Shown one piece after another: positions 10,121 to 21,104 of a stretch of DNA of 64,000 bases. Each line of letters begins with the position of its first letter. Within the stretch, counting starts at the first letter, position 1. Position numbers and translations under genes: made by a program. The DNA is taken from NCBI GenBank assembly GCA_027579435.1, contig JANBPK010000919.1, positions 1 through 64,000 on the forward strand. The letters run 5' to 3'. This DNA comes from Candolleomyces eurysporus (taxonomy: Eukaryota; Basidiomycota; Agaricomycetes; Agaricales; Psathyrellaceae). The notes below the pieces were generated by a model that was not told where the DNA came from, did no database searches, and saw nothing but the letters and a program-made list of their open reading frames with translations.

Positions 10121-12044
10121 ATGCCGGACACCATTGAACCGGGCGTTAACCTTACAGACAAGATGCTCGAAGAGGACGTACTCATTGCGTCAGTCTCTCT
10201 CTCGCTTATCGACCATCCGCGCTTGTTTATTCGCCTGGTCGATTTTTCACTACCAGCGTAGTAGGTCCAACCGGGAGTGGAAAATCTACTGTAAGTCTCT
10301 TCACATTCTGTTTCATCAGTAGCTCATTGGACAATTTCCTACTCATTGCGCTTTCCCCCGGTTGACAGTTCATCAACCTAGCTACACAATCACCCAATAA
10401 ATTACAAGTCGGGCGCTCGAGATCTCCGTGCACAGATACGGTTGAACGCGCAGACCCGTTCGATTTGGACGGTCGTCGAATCGTCTTGTTTGACACTCCA
10501 GGTTTCGACGATACGAACAGGACTGAAACTGAAATCCTCAGGACCATCGCCCTTGAACTGGAGAAACAGTACGTGTTCATTTATGCATGAACCTCAGAGT
10601 TGCCAGTTGTTCATGAATCTCAACTCCCTTTTCCTTCAGATATCGTAAAGGTCAAACCCTCCACGGAATCATCTACGTCCACCGAATCTCTGACTTCTAT
10701 GTCGGCGGCCTCGCCAAAACCAACCTTGGTATCTTTCGCAAACTCTGTGGAGACCCGTCCCTCCAAAATGTCGTGATAATGACCAACATGTGGTCCCGTC
10801 TCCACTCAGAATCCGAAGGCCGTCGCCGAGCCGCCGAGCTCGCCAGCACGGACGATTTCTTCAAACCCGCGATCGTCGAAGGCGCTGTGATGGTGCACCA
10901 TATGCAGAATACAGTCGAGAGTGCACGCACGGTAATTCGTCAGATCTTGAAAAATCATCCGATCACTTTGGGTACCTATAAAGAAATCGTGGACCAGCAT
11001 AAGAGTATCAACGAAACAGGCTTGGGAACGGCTGTCGACGAGAGGCTAGCGCAGCTCGAACTGAAGCTCAAAGCACAGTTTGAGGCGGCGGAACAGGCGA
11101 AAGAGCAGCTTCGTCAACTGCAGGAGACAATGGAGGAGGAGAAACGCAACCAAGCGAGGCGGTACCAGTTGCTCCAAGAGCAATTCGCTGATGTCGAAAG
11201 GAAACGGGAACAAGCTATTCGTGAGGCAGAAGAGAGAAGTCGGAGAGAAATCCAAGCGGTTGAAGCTAAGTGGCGCCAGGAGGTAAAGGCCGCCGAACAA
11301 CGCCGAGTGAAGAAGAAGACGAACTTGGAGGAGAGAATGAAGAACATGACGATAATTCCCAATCCCCACAGTCCTAGTGTCAGGGATGGTGTCATCGTCT
11401 CCGGCCGGTCTTATGCCATGTTCAACATGGAACACGAATCCTACTTTGCGACTCTTGCCCATAACGAGGAACATGGTGAGTAATTACCGCTGATGCCCGT
11501 TGTACATAGTCCGACGAAAGAAAACTCTAGTTGTCATGAAATCCCGGCTGGGTCGAGAAAGTGCTCGTCAACAGGTAAGTCATTGTCAACGGAAGCTGCC
11601 GCTGGTCGTCGTCTCACTGATCCAACTCCCGAAAGTGGAGATTCTACAGCGAAGGCAGGACCGAGCAGTGCACATTATGGAGAATTCAATCAGTAAGCAG
11701 CGGCGGGTATTTGTGCGTCCCAAAGAACATGGGGCTCAAGGCGTGCAAAATCTTGCCTCCATCTTTATGGTGCACTCGTAGAATCAGTGGTCATGACTCC
11801 CAATTCCGGTGAGCTATAAGCATCAGATAGTATCTCGTCCATCTTCTGACCAGGGCTGTGATTCCAACTTTCCAACTGCGACTGGTTTCGATCTCATAGA
11901 ATTTGTCTCCACAGGAAGTCTAACCCAGACAACGAAGGGCTCATTACGGTCCAGAGTGGGCATTGCAAAGAGGGGGATAAGATCGATGTATTCAAACAGT
12001 TCGGTGAAAATGATGAGGTTTGGATCATGGAGGGGTGCGACTGA
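10121..12044 (+). CDS. P-loop GTPase with coiled coil and C-terminal module, copy 1
   Basis: Intact seven-exon gene of roughly 500 codons. Exon 1 begins MPDTIEPGVNLTDKM. The first intron interrupts just before the Walker A loop (VVGPTGSGKST, G1) and the second directly after it. G2 candidate Thr lies in SPCTDTVE, G3 is DTPGFDD, and the G4 position reads MTNMW, lacking the usual NKxD. This matches the AIG1/septin-like small GTPase family that is multiplied in mushrooms. A long heptad-rich coiled coil follows (QLELKLKAQFEAAEQAKEQL through RRVKKKTNLEERM). Three further exons, in frame only when spliced, encode a Cys/Trp-rich end (LWRIQSVSSGGYLC..GENDEVWIMEGCD) that resembles part of a beta-trefoil. 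Function is unknown; GTP binding is likely. Confidence 0.85.
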
Positions 12045-12225
12045 TCAAGACCCCACCATCAACATTGACCGGAGAGCGCTACCTGGCTGAATTATTTATA
12101 TGTATGTATATGTTGTGCCGGAGGCAGGATGACAGTAGCTTGATTGGATTCTCAGAAATGACACCTTTGTACCAGTACTCTAAGCTGTAGACCTTCCTCG
12201 GGCACACAACGAGTCAGTAGTGCAT

Positions 12226-12480
12226 TTGCGCCTGGACGAAGGAGAAGATGTCTCCGAGATTGCGTTTGGAGAGCAAGGAGATTCGGGGTGCTACTGGAAG
12301 GGAGGTCAGAATTTGGGGTGCTCCCGCATAATTTGAGCTTGTTTCTGTTGGATCATTCTCGACCTTGTACGACTCCGAGCGCTTCAGTCAATGCTGTTGC
12401 TCTGATGTATATAACTAGCCACTTTTCATTTTGAAGCTCTTTGGGGGTGTCCTCGAATGTATGATATCATATCGGGCCGG
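12226..12480 (+). pseudogene. Duplicated PRP19 3'-end fragment (copy A)
   Basis: It starts abruptly at TTTGCGCCTGGACGAAGG, matching PRP19 at about 9545, and runs through the end of the WD40 frame (GGTGCTCCCGCATAA) into the native 3' flank. Small indels have removed codons and the fragment has no start. It marks one edge of the duplicated unit. Confidence 0.8.
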
Positions 12481-13329
12481 TTGATCATTGAAGTGCGTAT
12501 CTGAGTACATGAGTAGGTATGCAAAAGAGTGAGGAGAGAGGAAATAATGAAGCAAAATAATGGTTACAACAACATGCGCCAGTGCGATATTGACCCAGAA
12601 CGAAGGGGTGCATTGGAGGCCAAGAATATCTGTTGTGGGGTGTTTGTCTATGCCTCCAGGCTGCAGTTGCGCACCGTTGAGTTGTCGGAGTCCTCCTTGT
12701 CTCTGAATCTTTGCTCGTGGCTAATGCAGACCGCGCCTGACGTCGCCGACCATCATGGCGACAACGGCGACAACTTTTGCCGTCATCGCTTCTACCAACG
12801 ACGCCAGCAGGCCATACTAGTGATATGTTCGACAAATCAGGCGTACTACTCGAGGACCTCCCCCGCTCCGTGGTCGCCCCGGCGCCTGCCGATAGACTCG
12901 GAGGACTCTGATACCGAGGACCCTCTGAAACTGGTAGCTAGAAATTTTTCTACGGCTGCACTTATCTTGGTGCACGAGGACCTCCGGGAGTCCCAACAAT
13001 TTGGCTGCTCAAACAAGAATGATGAGGATGACGATATTGACATTCCAATATTCGAGACAAGGTGGACAATCATTCTGCCTCCACTATGCGCCATCTTTCT
13101 CTATCAACTCACCCCATTTCTCAAATTTGGAGCGCTAAAAGTTCATCCTGCTGCAGACCGCCTCCCTCTCGCTCATCGACTCGGCTTTTTGTTTGCTCAC
13201 TCAGCTGATCAATTCCATCTCGGACCAAGAGTCGCATCAAACAGGTCACAAGCGTATGCTAGTATGTCCCAAATACAATACAACCAAGTCTACGCGTGCT
13301 AAACATGAGGTGATTATCGTACAGATGTT

Positions 13330-13515
13330 CCTTCTCCCTTCACCGTAAGGATATCTTTGAACGACAACGATCGTCACATAGAGTTGAATCTACTTAATCA
13401 CTTGCCTCAATCGCGCATCGAAATTCATCTCTCGGTAGGTAGCGCGTTTCATGAACAACTTAGCACCCATCTTCCTTCTTAATCAGACTTTAAACAAACT
13501 CACAGTTTCTCTACA
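13330..13515 (+). promoter_or_regulatory. Promoter module of GTPase copy 2
   Basis: Same ordered elements as before copy 1 (CACCGTAAGGA, GACAACGATCGTCACAT, CTTGCCTCA, GGTAGGTAGCGCGTTTC, CACAGTTTCTCTACA), ending at the ATG. It is more conserved than the sequence just upstream. Confidence 0.55.
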
Positions 13516-15440
13516 ATGCCAGATACCGTCGATCCCGGCATTAAACTTACAGACAAGATGCTCGGGCAAGATGTACTGATTGCGTCAGTCTCTCTCTCGC
13601 TTATCGACTATCCGTGCTTACTCGCCTTGTCGATGTCCCACCACCAGCGTAATGGGCCCGATCGGGAGTGGAAAATCTACTGTAAGTCTCTTCACATCTC
13701 GTTTAATCAGTAGCTCGTTAGATCACCTTCTACTCACTGCGCTTACCTCCGGTCGACAGTTCATCAACCTAGCCACACAGTCACCCAACAAACTCCAAGT
13801 CGGGCACCCGAGATTTCCATGCACAGATACGGTTGAACATGCAGACCCGTTCGATCTGGACGATCGTCGAATCGTCTTGTTTGACACTCCAGGTTTCGAT
13901 GATACGAACAGGACTGAAACTGAAATTCTCAGGACCATCGCGTTTGAACTGGAGAAACAGTACGTGTTCATTTATGCGTGAAGATCACAGTTGCCAGTTA
14001 CTCATGAATATTCATTCCTCTCCTGCAGATACTGTAAAGGCCAGACCCTCCACGGAATCATCTACGTCCACCGAATCTCTGACTTCTATGTCGGTGGCCT
14101 CGCTAAAACTAATCTTGGTATCTTTCGCAAACTCTGCGGAGACTCCTCCCTCCAAAATGTCGTCATAATGACCAACATGTGGTCTCGCCTCCACTCGGAA
14201 TCCGAAGGCCGTCGTCGAGCCGTCGAGCTCGCCAGCACGGACGCTTTCTTCAAACCCGCGATCGTCGAAGGCGCTGTGATGATGCACCATATGCAGAACA
14301 CAGTCGAGAGTGCGCGCACGGTAATTCGTCAGATTTTGAAAAACCATCCGATCGCTTTGAGTATCTATGAAGAAACCGGGGATCAGCATAAGAGTATCAA
14401 CAAAACAGGCATGGGAATGACTGCCGACGAGAAGGTAGCGCAGCTCGAACTGAAGCTCAAAGAGCAGTTTGAGGCGGCGGAACAGGCGAGGCAGGAGCAG
14501 CTCAAGCAAGCCGAGCGAATTCTTCAACTGCAGGAAACATTGGAGGAGGAGAAACGCAATCAAGCGAGGCAATACCAGTTGCTCCAAGAGCAATTCGCTG
14601 ATGCCAAAAGGGAACGCGAGCAAGCTATTCATGAGGCGGAAGAGAGAAGCCGGAGAGAGATCCAAGCAGCTGAAGCTAGGTGGCGCCAAGAAGTCGAGGC
14701 CGCCGAACAACGCCGAGCGAAGGAGAAGGCGGACTTGGAAGAGAGAATGAAGCACATGACGATAACTCCCAATCCCCCCAACCCTGGTGCCATTGTCTCC
14801 GGCCGGTCTTATGCCATGTTTAACCAGGCAAACAAATCCTACTACGTAACTTCTCACTATAACCAGGAGCATCGTGAGTGCTTACCGCTGAAGCCCTTTG
14901 TACGTAAGCTGACGAAATAATTGAAATTTAGTCATTTTCGAATGCCGACTGGATCAAGAAAGAGCTCGTCAGCAGGTAAGTCCTTGTCAACGGAAGCTAC
15001 CGCTGGCCGACGTCTCACCAACTCTAACTCCCAACAGTGGAGATTCTACAGTGAAGGCAGTACCGGGCAGTGCATGTTATGGAGAATTCAATCAGTAAGC
15101 AGCGGCAAGTATTTATGCGCCGAACTCGAAAGGTATCTCAAGACTAGCGATACTTTGCCTTCATCTTTATGGTGCACTCGCAGAATCCCTGGTCATGACT
15201 CTCAGTTCCGGTGAGCTACAAGCGCCAGATATCTCCTCCATCTTCTGACCAGGCTTGTGATTCCGACTGCCCAACTCCGACTGGTTTCGATCTTATAGAA
15301 TCTGCCTTCACATTCAGTCTGAACATATGGAGAAGGCCATTTCGTACGCGGGAGATGAGTTCAAAGAGGGCGGGAGGGTCAAACTGTACAAAGAGTTTGG
15401 GCAAAACGATGAGCTTTGGACCATGGAGGGGTGCGACTGA
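13516..15440 (+). CDS. P-loop GTPase with coiled coil and C-terminal module, copy 2
   Basis: Same exon plan as copy 1, with all frames intact. Walker A is VMGPIGSGKST, G3 is DTPGFDD and the G4 site is MTNMW. It has the longest coiled coil of the three intact copies: an extra seven residues around QARQEQLKQAERILQLQ relative to copy 1. The C-terminal exons read RQQWRFYSEG, LWRIQSVSSGKYLCAELERY and LWTMEGCD, then stop. The last exon is more diverged from the other copies than the GTPase domain. Downstream lies a third PRP19 3'-end copy rather than a new GTPase. Confidence 0.85.
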
Positions 15441-16335
15441 TCAAGACCCCACCATTAAATAACGTTTGTCGAGGAGCCACGCATATGTGTACCGTGAGTA
15501 GGATGACAATTCCTTGCTTCAGTAAGGCATCCCAATGGCAGAATTGTATCTTATATACAAGATGTGAATGGCGTTGCTTACCATCAATGCCTCCGCCCCA
15601 GTGAGAACCCCTTTTGGCCCTTCAATCGATGAGACTTCGGGATATTGCGGTTTGTTGCGGCGTTTCATAGTCCAAGTATTACCATACCTTTTTAAATGTA
15701 GAATACTGTGTTTCACAATGCCTCATTAATCCCCAGAATGATGAGCTAGGAGTTCAGATGGTAGAAAACACCTGGGGTGTGGCGAGGTGAGTGGCGATTG
15801 ATAAAGAAACATACGAATAAAACAGAACCATTGGAAGTAACTTACCAGAAACGCACAAAGGCGCGTAGCGTTGAACTGTTTCCTCGACAAGCTCAGGGTG
15901 CTAGAGTCTTCACCAACAAGTCGTGAGGAAAGCTTTTGCGCCTCTACGAAGGAGGGGAGGTCTCCGATATTGCGTTCGGAGAGCAAGGAAGGAGATCTGG
16001 GGTGCTACTGGAAGGGAGGTCGTAATTTGGGCACTCCTGCATAATATAACTAGTTTTTTTTTCCTGTGGTATCATCTTCGACCTGCATGATTCTGAGCCT
16101 GCAATGAATGTTGTTGCTTTGCTGCGTATAACCTTGCCCCAAACAACCCAACCCAGTTCCATTTTGAAGCCTTTTTTGCGCGTCCCTGAATGAAGATGGT
16201 ATCGTATCGTGGTGATCATTGAAGTGCGTATCTGGGTACATGGGTGGGTATGCGAAAGAGTGAGAGGGAATAATGCAGCAAAATAATGGTTACAAACAAC
16301 ATCGTGCGCCGTCATAAAAGGGTCATCGAAGATAT
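15441..16335 (+). repeat. Spacer with duplicated PRP19 3'-end fragment (copy B)
   Basis: 15441-15880 has no supported gene. From about 15888 a longer PRP19 copy begins (GGGTGCTAGAGTCTTCACCAA, native 9507). It keeps the region through CACTCCTGCATAA with a premature TGA in the AACAAGTCGTGA stretch and indels, then continues through the PRP19 3' flank to about 16300. The last 60 bp (TTACAAACAACATCGTGCGC..TATATGCGTGGG) recur at 25440-25500 next to the real OPT gene. Confidence 0.75.
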
Positions 16336-16566
16336 ATGCGTGGGTAAGTCAAACATACGCACAGAAGGTGTGGACGAAGACAGCTGGGAACGCAGCGAAA
16401 GCAATACCAGAGGCGAGAGGGAGGGTGACGGACATGTACAGAGGGGAGTAGGCGTCGTATTTGGCTTGATCGAAGACACCGTCAGTGAGGATGGCCGTAG
16501 CGTCGTACATTATTATCCCAAGCCAAGTAGTATAAGACCGGGAAATGAGAGGACTGCCGCACGTAG
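16336..16566 (-). pseudogene. Broken fragment of the OPT transporter gene
   Basis: About 220 bp closely match the OPT gene at 26790-27010, in the same orientation: an internal intron plus the exon encoding HFPISSYLAWDN..FAAFPAVFVHTF. The copy has point changes and small gaps and no start or stop of its own. The match ends abruptly at CACGT (native CACGTTGGTG, here CACGTAGATT), 15 bp before the stop codon of the kinase gene. It is a footprint of the duplication that brought OPT-side sequence into the array. Confidence 0.85.
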
Positions 16567-16580
16567 ATTATTTGGGACGC

Positions 16581-19200
16581 CTATGCCATCTTCGCCTTCT
16601 TTATGGGTGGGGCCGGAACGTCAATATCTCCTTGCTCATCTCCGATTGCCCTGGTCCTTCTGCGGTCAACTTGGGGATCGCACCACTGAACGAGCGATGG
16701 CCGCTCATTAGGGTTCTCCGCCATCAGGTGCTCAGCAAGAGACGAGAAACGCCTTATAGGTTCGAATACGAGGAACTCCTGGAGAAGGCGACCACAGGCC
16801 CACCGATCGGCCTTGATAGCGCTATAACTTTGCTTTGGGCCGTCGTAATGACCAATTTCGGGTGCTGTCCAGCCGTGAGTACCGCGGTAGCCTTCAATCT
16901 TCTCCTCCTCGTCCCGAACTAGCACTGCGATATCGAAATCGATGATCTTCAGCTGCCCGGCAGCATCGTAGAGGAGGTTGTCCGGCTTCAGATCCAGGTG
17001 AGCGACTCTATTTGCATGGAGGTAGGCGACGCCATTGATGAGGCTTTGACAAGGCTGCTTGACCCTTTTATGGCGCAGAGAGTTTTCATCGAAACGGTTC
17101 AGTTGCGGGAAGATGAGATACCCCACAGAGCCAGCAGCAAAATGCCTATACAGGGCGATGATGTATGGGGATGGCGAAGTCTTGGCATGTAGGTATTGCA
17201 GAATTTCGAGCTCACGAGAAGGCTTGGAGACTCGTTTCGCAATTAGGGGGTTCGTTTTATGGATATCTGATTGTTCAAACACAATCCAAATATTGGGTGA
17301 CGGTGGCTGCACAAAATTCTGAGATAGAGTCCGAGTCCACGGAAAACAGTGATTTCGTACCCCACTCAATAATCGCCACGAGCCACCACCCGAGTCATGA
17401 ACGACTGGGCGCACGACGTCGTAATTCTCCGCTTCGATCTGCCTGATAGATTCATCCCCACCATATGTGGTTTTCTGTTGCTGAGAGGGCNGGGGGGTAC
17501 GTGTCGAATCCATCATCTGGCTTGTTGCGGGTGGTTGTGGGTTTGGTGGTCGTCCACACCATGGCAGCCTTCACTGCAGGTGAGGTTTCGGCGGTTAGTC
17601 TGGACACCTCTTTCTGTGATTCCTGCAAATCTTGCTCCGATTCTGTTGCTGCTGTCCACGATGTAAGATTATAGAGTTCACGGAGGAACTCGATGAGCTC
17701 TGTCCGTACGTTGAGACCGAATTCATCTGGTGTGCTGTATTTGACCTAGGACAGGTTAGAGTTCATATTTGGTGAAGGTACGCCACGTACTTTGCCGGGG
17801 TCGTTCTCGTCTTGAAAAACAATGTATCGTTTTGCTACTCCTGAGTCCAATATGTATGCTGCGACCAAGAAGAAGTTTTTCTTTTCCTTGTACATCTCGA
17901 AATGATTGTTTGCGAATTTTACGAAGCATGCTGCTTGTAGCAACATGCGGCATCGATCTTCCTGGGACGACACTGATTGGACTTTCGCAAGGAACCGGAC
18001 TGAGCCCCCATGTTGCAATTGAAAATCGCTTGAAGGATCATAAGAGTAGAGTTGTTTGTCGGTTTCAATGAAGAAAGTGATTGGCCAACTGTATCCAGCA
18101 CTAATAAAGCGCGTCCATTAATGGAACCTGGAGGTCGGAAAGACGGAGTACTCACAGTTGGCAGGTGAAGTCAGGGCACATCCCGAGGCCGAATGCAAAC
18201 GGAAAGAATATTGCGGCATTGGCGTGGGTTTTGGTATAGCGGGGATACTTATTACTTGACCTTGGTTTCTGGAGGTTTGTTGCGGAATAATTACTGACCC
18301 AGACGGTCTGCAGATGCAGGAGCTCTGGGACGCTGCAGAGATATCCAACATTGTCAACTTCGGGATTCATGTCTGGGGTCGACATGGTGATGTCGTTTGA
18401 AGCAGACGGGGTAGGCGGGGCATTGTCGTTTGAACCGGCGTTATTGGTCGAACCGGGCAGGACATTGTTGTTTGAATTGGAAGGGGCGCTGTTCTTTCTC
18501 TTGGATATCTGTCGCTTAGCAATAAGCGCGCTCACTTCGAACTTGTTTCAGCGATGAGGAAAACTGCATTGGGAGAGAAAGAATATACTTTCATCGACAG
18601 CTCTTATCGCTTCCTCAAGATTAACATGGCGGGGACGACCGAGATACTTCTGGATGGCTTGAATGGTGGAGTTGGGTTTCCGCTCTTCGATGATGTTGTT
18701 CAATTCCAGGTCCGAATCCATGACAGTGCCTTGTTGAGCTACGGACATGACCAGGTGGCGGTATTCTTGGGGTATCTTCTGGAGATGAGGCTTTCCAGCG
18801 ACATTCCCAGCTTTCAGAAAAGAAATGTCAATGACGAGATGGTGTCAAAAAGGTAACACTTACGCTGGTGTTTTGGGAGATCGATGACGAGTATGTCACC
18901 CTCCTTGAGCCCCAAATCGCCTATTGTGTCGCAAGCTTTGAGCAATTGAAGTTTGTTGCATTCATATAGCTGTAGAACTTTCTGTTCAAGGTCGGCGTCA
19001 CTGATCTTGAGGCCCATGGCTCTCCCTACCCGCAATGATGCTGCGGGGAGAGGATCATTGGTGACCGCCTTCAGGATAGGTTTCTTTAGATCCGCAATGC
19101 TGTCAGTACCCTTAGAGTGGATTATGAATTCTTGTCCAAAAATCTGTCCCTTGGAATCAATGAAAAAGCACCAGAGCGCCAAGGGGTCGGACGTGGACAT
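16581..19200 (-). CDS. Crinkler-like N-terminal domain joined to a protein kinase domain
   Basis: Multi-exon gene of about 800 codons. The start at 19198-19200 reads MSTSDPLALWCFFIDSKGQ. The first ~115 residues look like the ubiquitin-like header of Crinkler (CRN) effectors (LWCFF.., DSIADLKKPILKAV, LQLYECNK, EGDILVIDLP). A Gln/Asn/Ser-rich linker is followed by a Cys/Phe-rich block (FFPFAFGLGMCPDFTCQL, then VKFANNHFEMYKEKKNFFLV). The C-terminal ~300 residues are a kinase: Lys in PLIAKRVSKP, catalytic loop HLDLKPDN (HRD variant), metal loop IDFDIAV (DFG to DFD) and APEIG. The N at 17491 breaks the frame between header and kinase; without it both are one gene. The flanks are an OPT fragment and a broken GTPase. 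Kinase 0.9, Crinkler header about 0.6. Confidence 0.75.
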
Positions 19201-19292
19201 GACCGTGGTCGTGGGTGTCAAGGAGTGGGTATTCTGCCAAAATGACCAAATCCGGCACTCTACGAGTAAAGGCAGTCACAGTTTCTTTAGAA

Positions 19293-21104
19293 TGCCAGAT
19301 ACCGTTGAACCGGGCATTACATGCTTGACCAGGATGTACTCATTGCGTCAGTCTCTCACGCTCATCGACTATCCGTGCTTGCTCACTCATCTGGTCGATG
19401 TTCCACTACCAGCGTGATGGGCCCGACAGGGAGTGGAAAATCTACCGTAAGTATCTTCACATCTCGTTTCATCATTAGCTCGTCGGGCCACCGTTTGCTC
19501 ACTGCGCTTGCCCCCGGTCAAAAGTTCATCAACCTAGCCACACAATCACCCAACAAATTTCAAGTCGGGCACTCAAAATTTCCATGCACAGATGCGGTTG
19601 AACGCGCAGACCCGTTCGATTTGAACGGTCGTCGAATCGTCTTGTTTGACACCAGGTTTCGACGATACGAACAGGACTGAAACTGAAATCCTCAGGACCA
19701 TCGCCCTTGAACTGGAGAAACAGTACGTGTTCCATTATGTATGAACCTGAGGGTTGCCATTTGTTCACGAATATTCATTCCCTTCCTTCAGATACTGTAA
19801 AGGCCAAACCCTCCACGGAATCATCTACGTTCACCGAATCTCTGACTTCTATGTCAACGGCCTCGCCAAAACCAACCTTGGTATCCTTCGCAAACTCTGT
19901 GGAGACTCGTCCCTCCAAAATGTCGTGATAATGACCAACATGTGGTCCCGTCTCCACTCAGAGTCCGAAAGCCATCGTCGAACCGCCGAGCTCGCTAGCA
20001 CGGACGATTTCTTCAAACCTGCGATTGCTGAAGGTGCTGTGATGGTGCACCATATGCAGAGTACAGTCGAGAGTGCACGCACGGTAATTCGTCAGATCTT
20101 GAAAAACCACCCGATCGTTTTGAGTACTTATGAAGAAATTGTGGACCAGCATAAGAGTGTCAACAAAACGGCATGGCCATGACTGTCGACGAGAAGCTAG
20201 CGCAACTCGAATTGCAGTTTCGTCAACTACAGGAGACATTGGAGGAGGAGAAACGCGACCAAGCGAGGCAGTATCAGCTGCTCCAAGAGCAATTCGCTGA
20301 TGCTGAAAGGGAACGGGAGCAAGCTATTCGTGAGGTGGAAGAGAGAAGCCAGAGAGAGATCCAAGCAGCTGAAGCTAGGTGGCGCCAAGAAGTAGAGGCC
20401 GCCGAACAGCGTCGAGTGAAGGAGAAGACGGACTTGGAGGAGAGAATTTAGAACATGACGATAACTCCCATCGTCTCCGGCCGGTCTTATGCCATGTTCA
20501 ACAAGAAGCACAAATCCTACTATGCGACTCTTGCCCATGACAAGGAACATGGTGAGTAGTTACCGCTGAAGTACTTTTTGTATAGTCCGACGAAAGAAAT
20601 CTCTAGTTATCATGGAATTCCGACTGGATCAAGAAGAAAGGGCTCGTCAGCAGGTGAGTCATTGTCAACGGAAGCTGCCGCTGGCCCACGTCTCACCGAC
20701 TCTAACAACAGTGGAGATTCCACAGCGAAGACGGGATCGAGCAGTGCACGTCATGGAGAATTCAATCAGTGAGCAGCGGCAAGTATTGGTGCGCCACATA
20801 CGTTTGGGAGCTCAAGGCGTGCGAAACTTCGCCTCCGTCTTTATGGTGCACCCATAGCAGCGGTCATGGCTCCCAATTCCGGTGAGCTGTAAGCACCAGA
20901 TATCTCCTCCAGCTTCTGACCAGGCTCCGATTGGTCTCGATCTCTCATAGAATTTGTCGTCACAATGAGTCTGGACCAGACACTGAAAGGGTCATTTCGC
21001 TCCAGAGGGGACATTGCAAAGCGGGGGATAGGATCGAAGTGTTCCAAAAATACGGGCGAGACGATGAGGTTTGGATTATGGAGGAGTGCGACTCACAACC
21101 ATAA
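19293..21104 (+). pseudogene. P-loop GTPase copy 3, broken
   Basis: It is clearly homologous to copies 1, 2 and 4 along its whole length but disabled. A 13-nt loss follows the first ATG, although a second in-frame ATG at 19321 could bypass it. A 2-nt loss destroys the G3 DTPGF motif near 19650. A 1-nt loss precedes the coiled coil near 20167, and a TAG replaces Met-Lys near 20448. Part of the coiled coil is deleted, and the terminal stop is lost so that the frame runs to 21104. The conserved promoter module is missing: similarity starts only about 30 bp before the ATG, 93 bp from the start of the Crinkler-like/kinase gene on the other strand. Confidence 0.85.

Larger units (their letters stand above)
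12045..13515 (+). repeat. Spacer between GTPase copies 1 and 2: PRP19 3'-end copy plus duplicated block
   Basis: There is no supported gene. 12226-12480 is a decayed copy of the PRP19 3' end and flank. 12530-13310 is a block that recurs at 21490-22350, and contains an open frame of 257 codons (12529-13302) with no recognised domain. Within it the stretch around 12890-13070 (DSEDSDTEDPL.., LILVHEDLRESQ, IPIFE) is preserved in the second copy with a 3-nt in-frame gap, so it may be a relic exon. 13330-13515 is the shared GTPase promoter module. Confidence 0.6.

Noticed and set aside
12529..13302. 257-codon ORF before GTPase copy 2 as a gene of its own
   Set aside because: Composition is irregular, its second copy is interrupted, and it starts within PRP19-flank-derived sequence; kept only as part of a duplicated block.
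14012..14872. 286-codon minus-strand ORF opposite GTPase copy 2
   Set aside because: It is the antisense shadow of the GAG/CTC-rich coiled-coil exon; similar shadows occur opposite the other copies.
16750..16770. tRNA-like T-arm string GGTTCGAATACG
   Set aside because: It lies inside the kinase exon and no acceptor or anticodon stem can be built around it.
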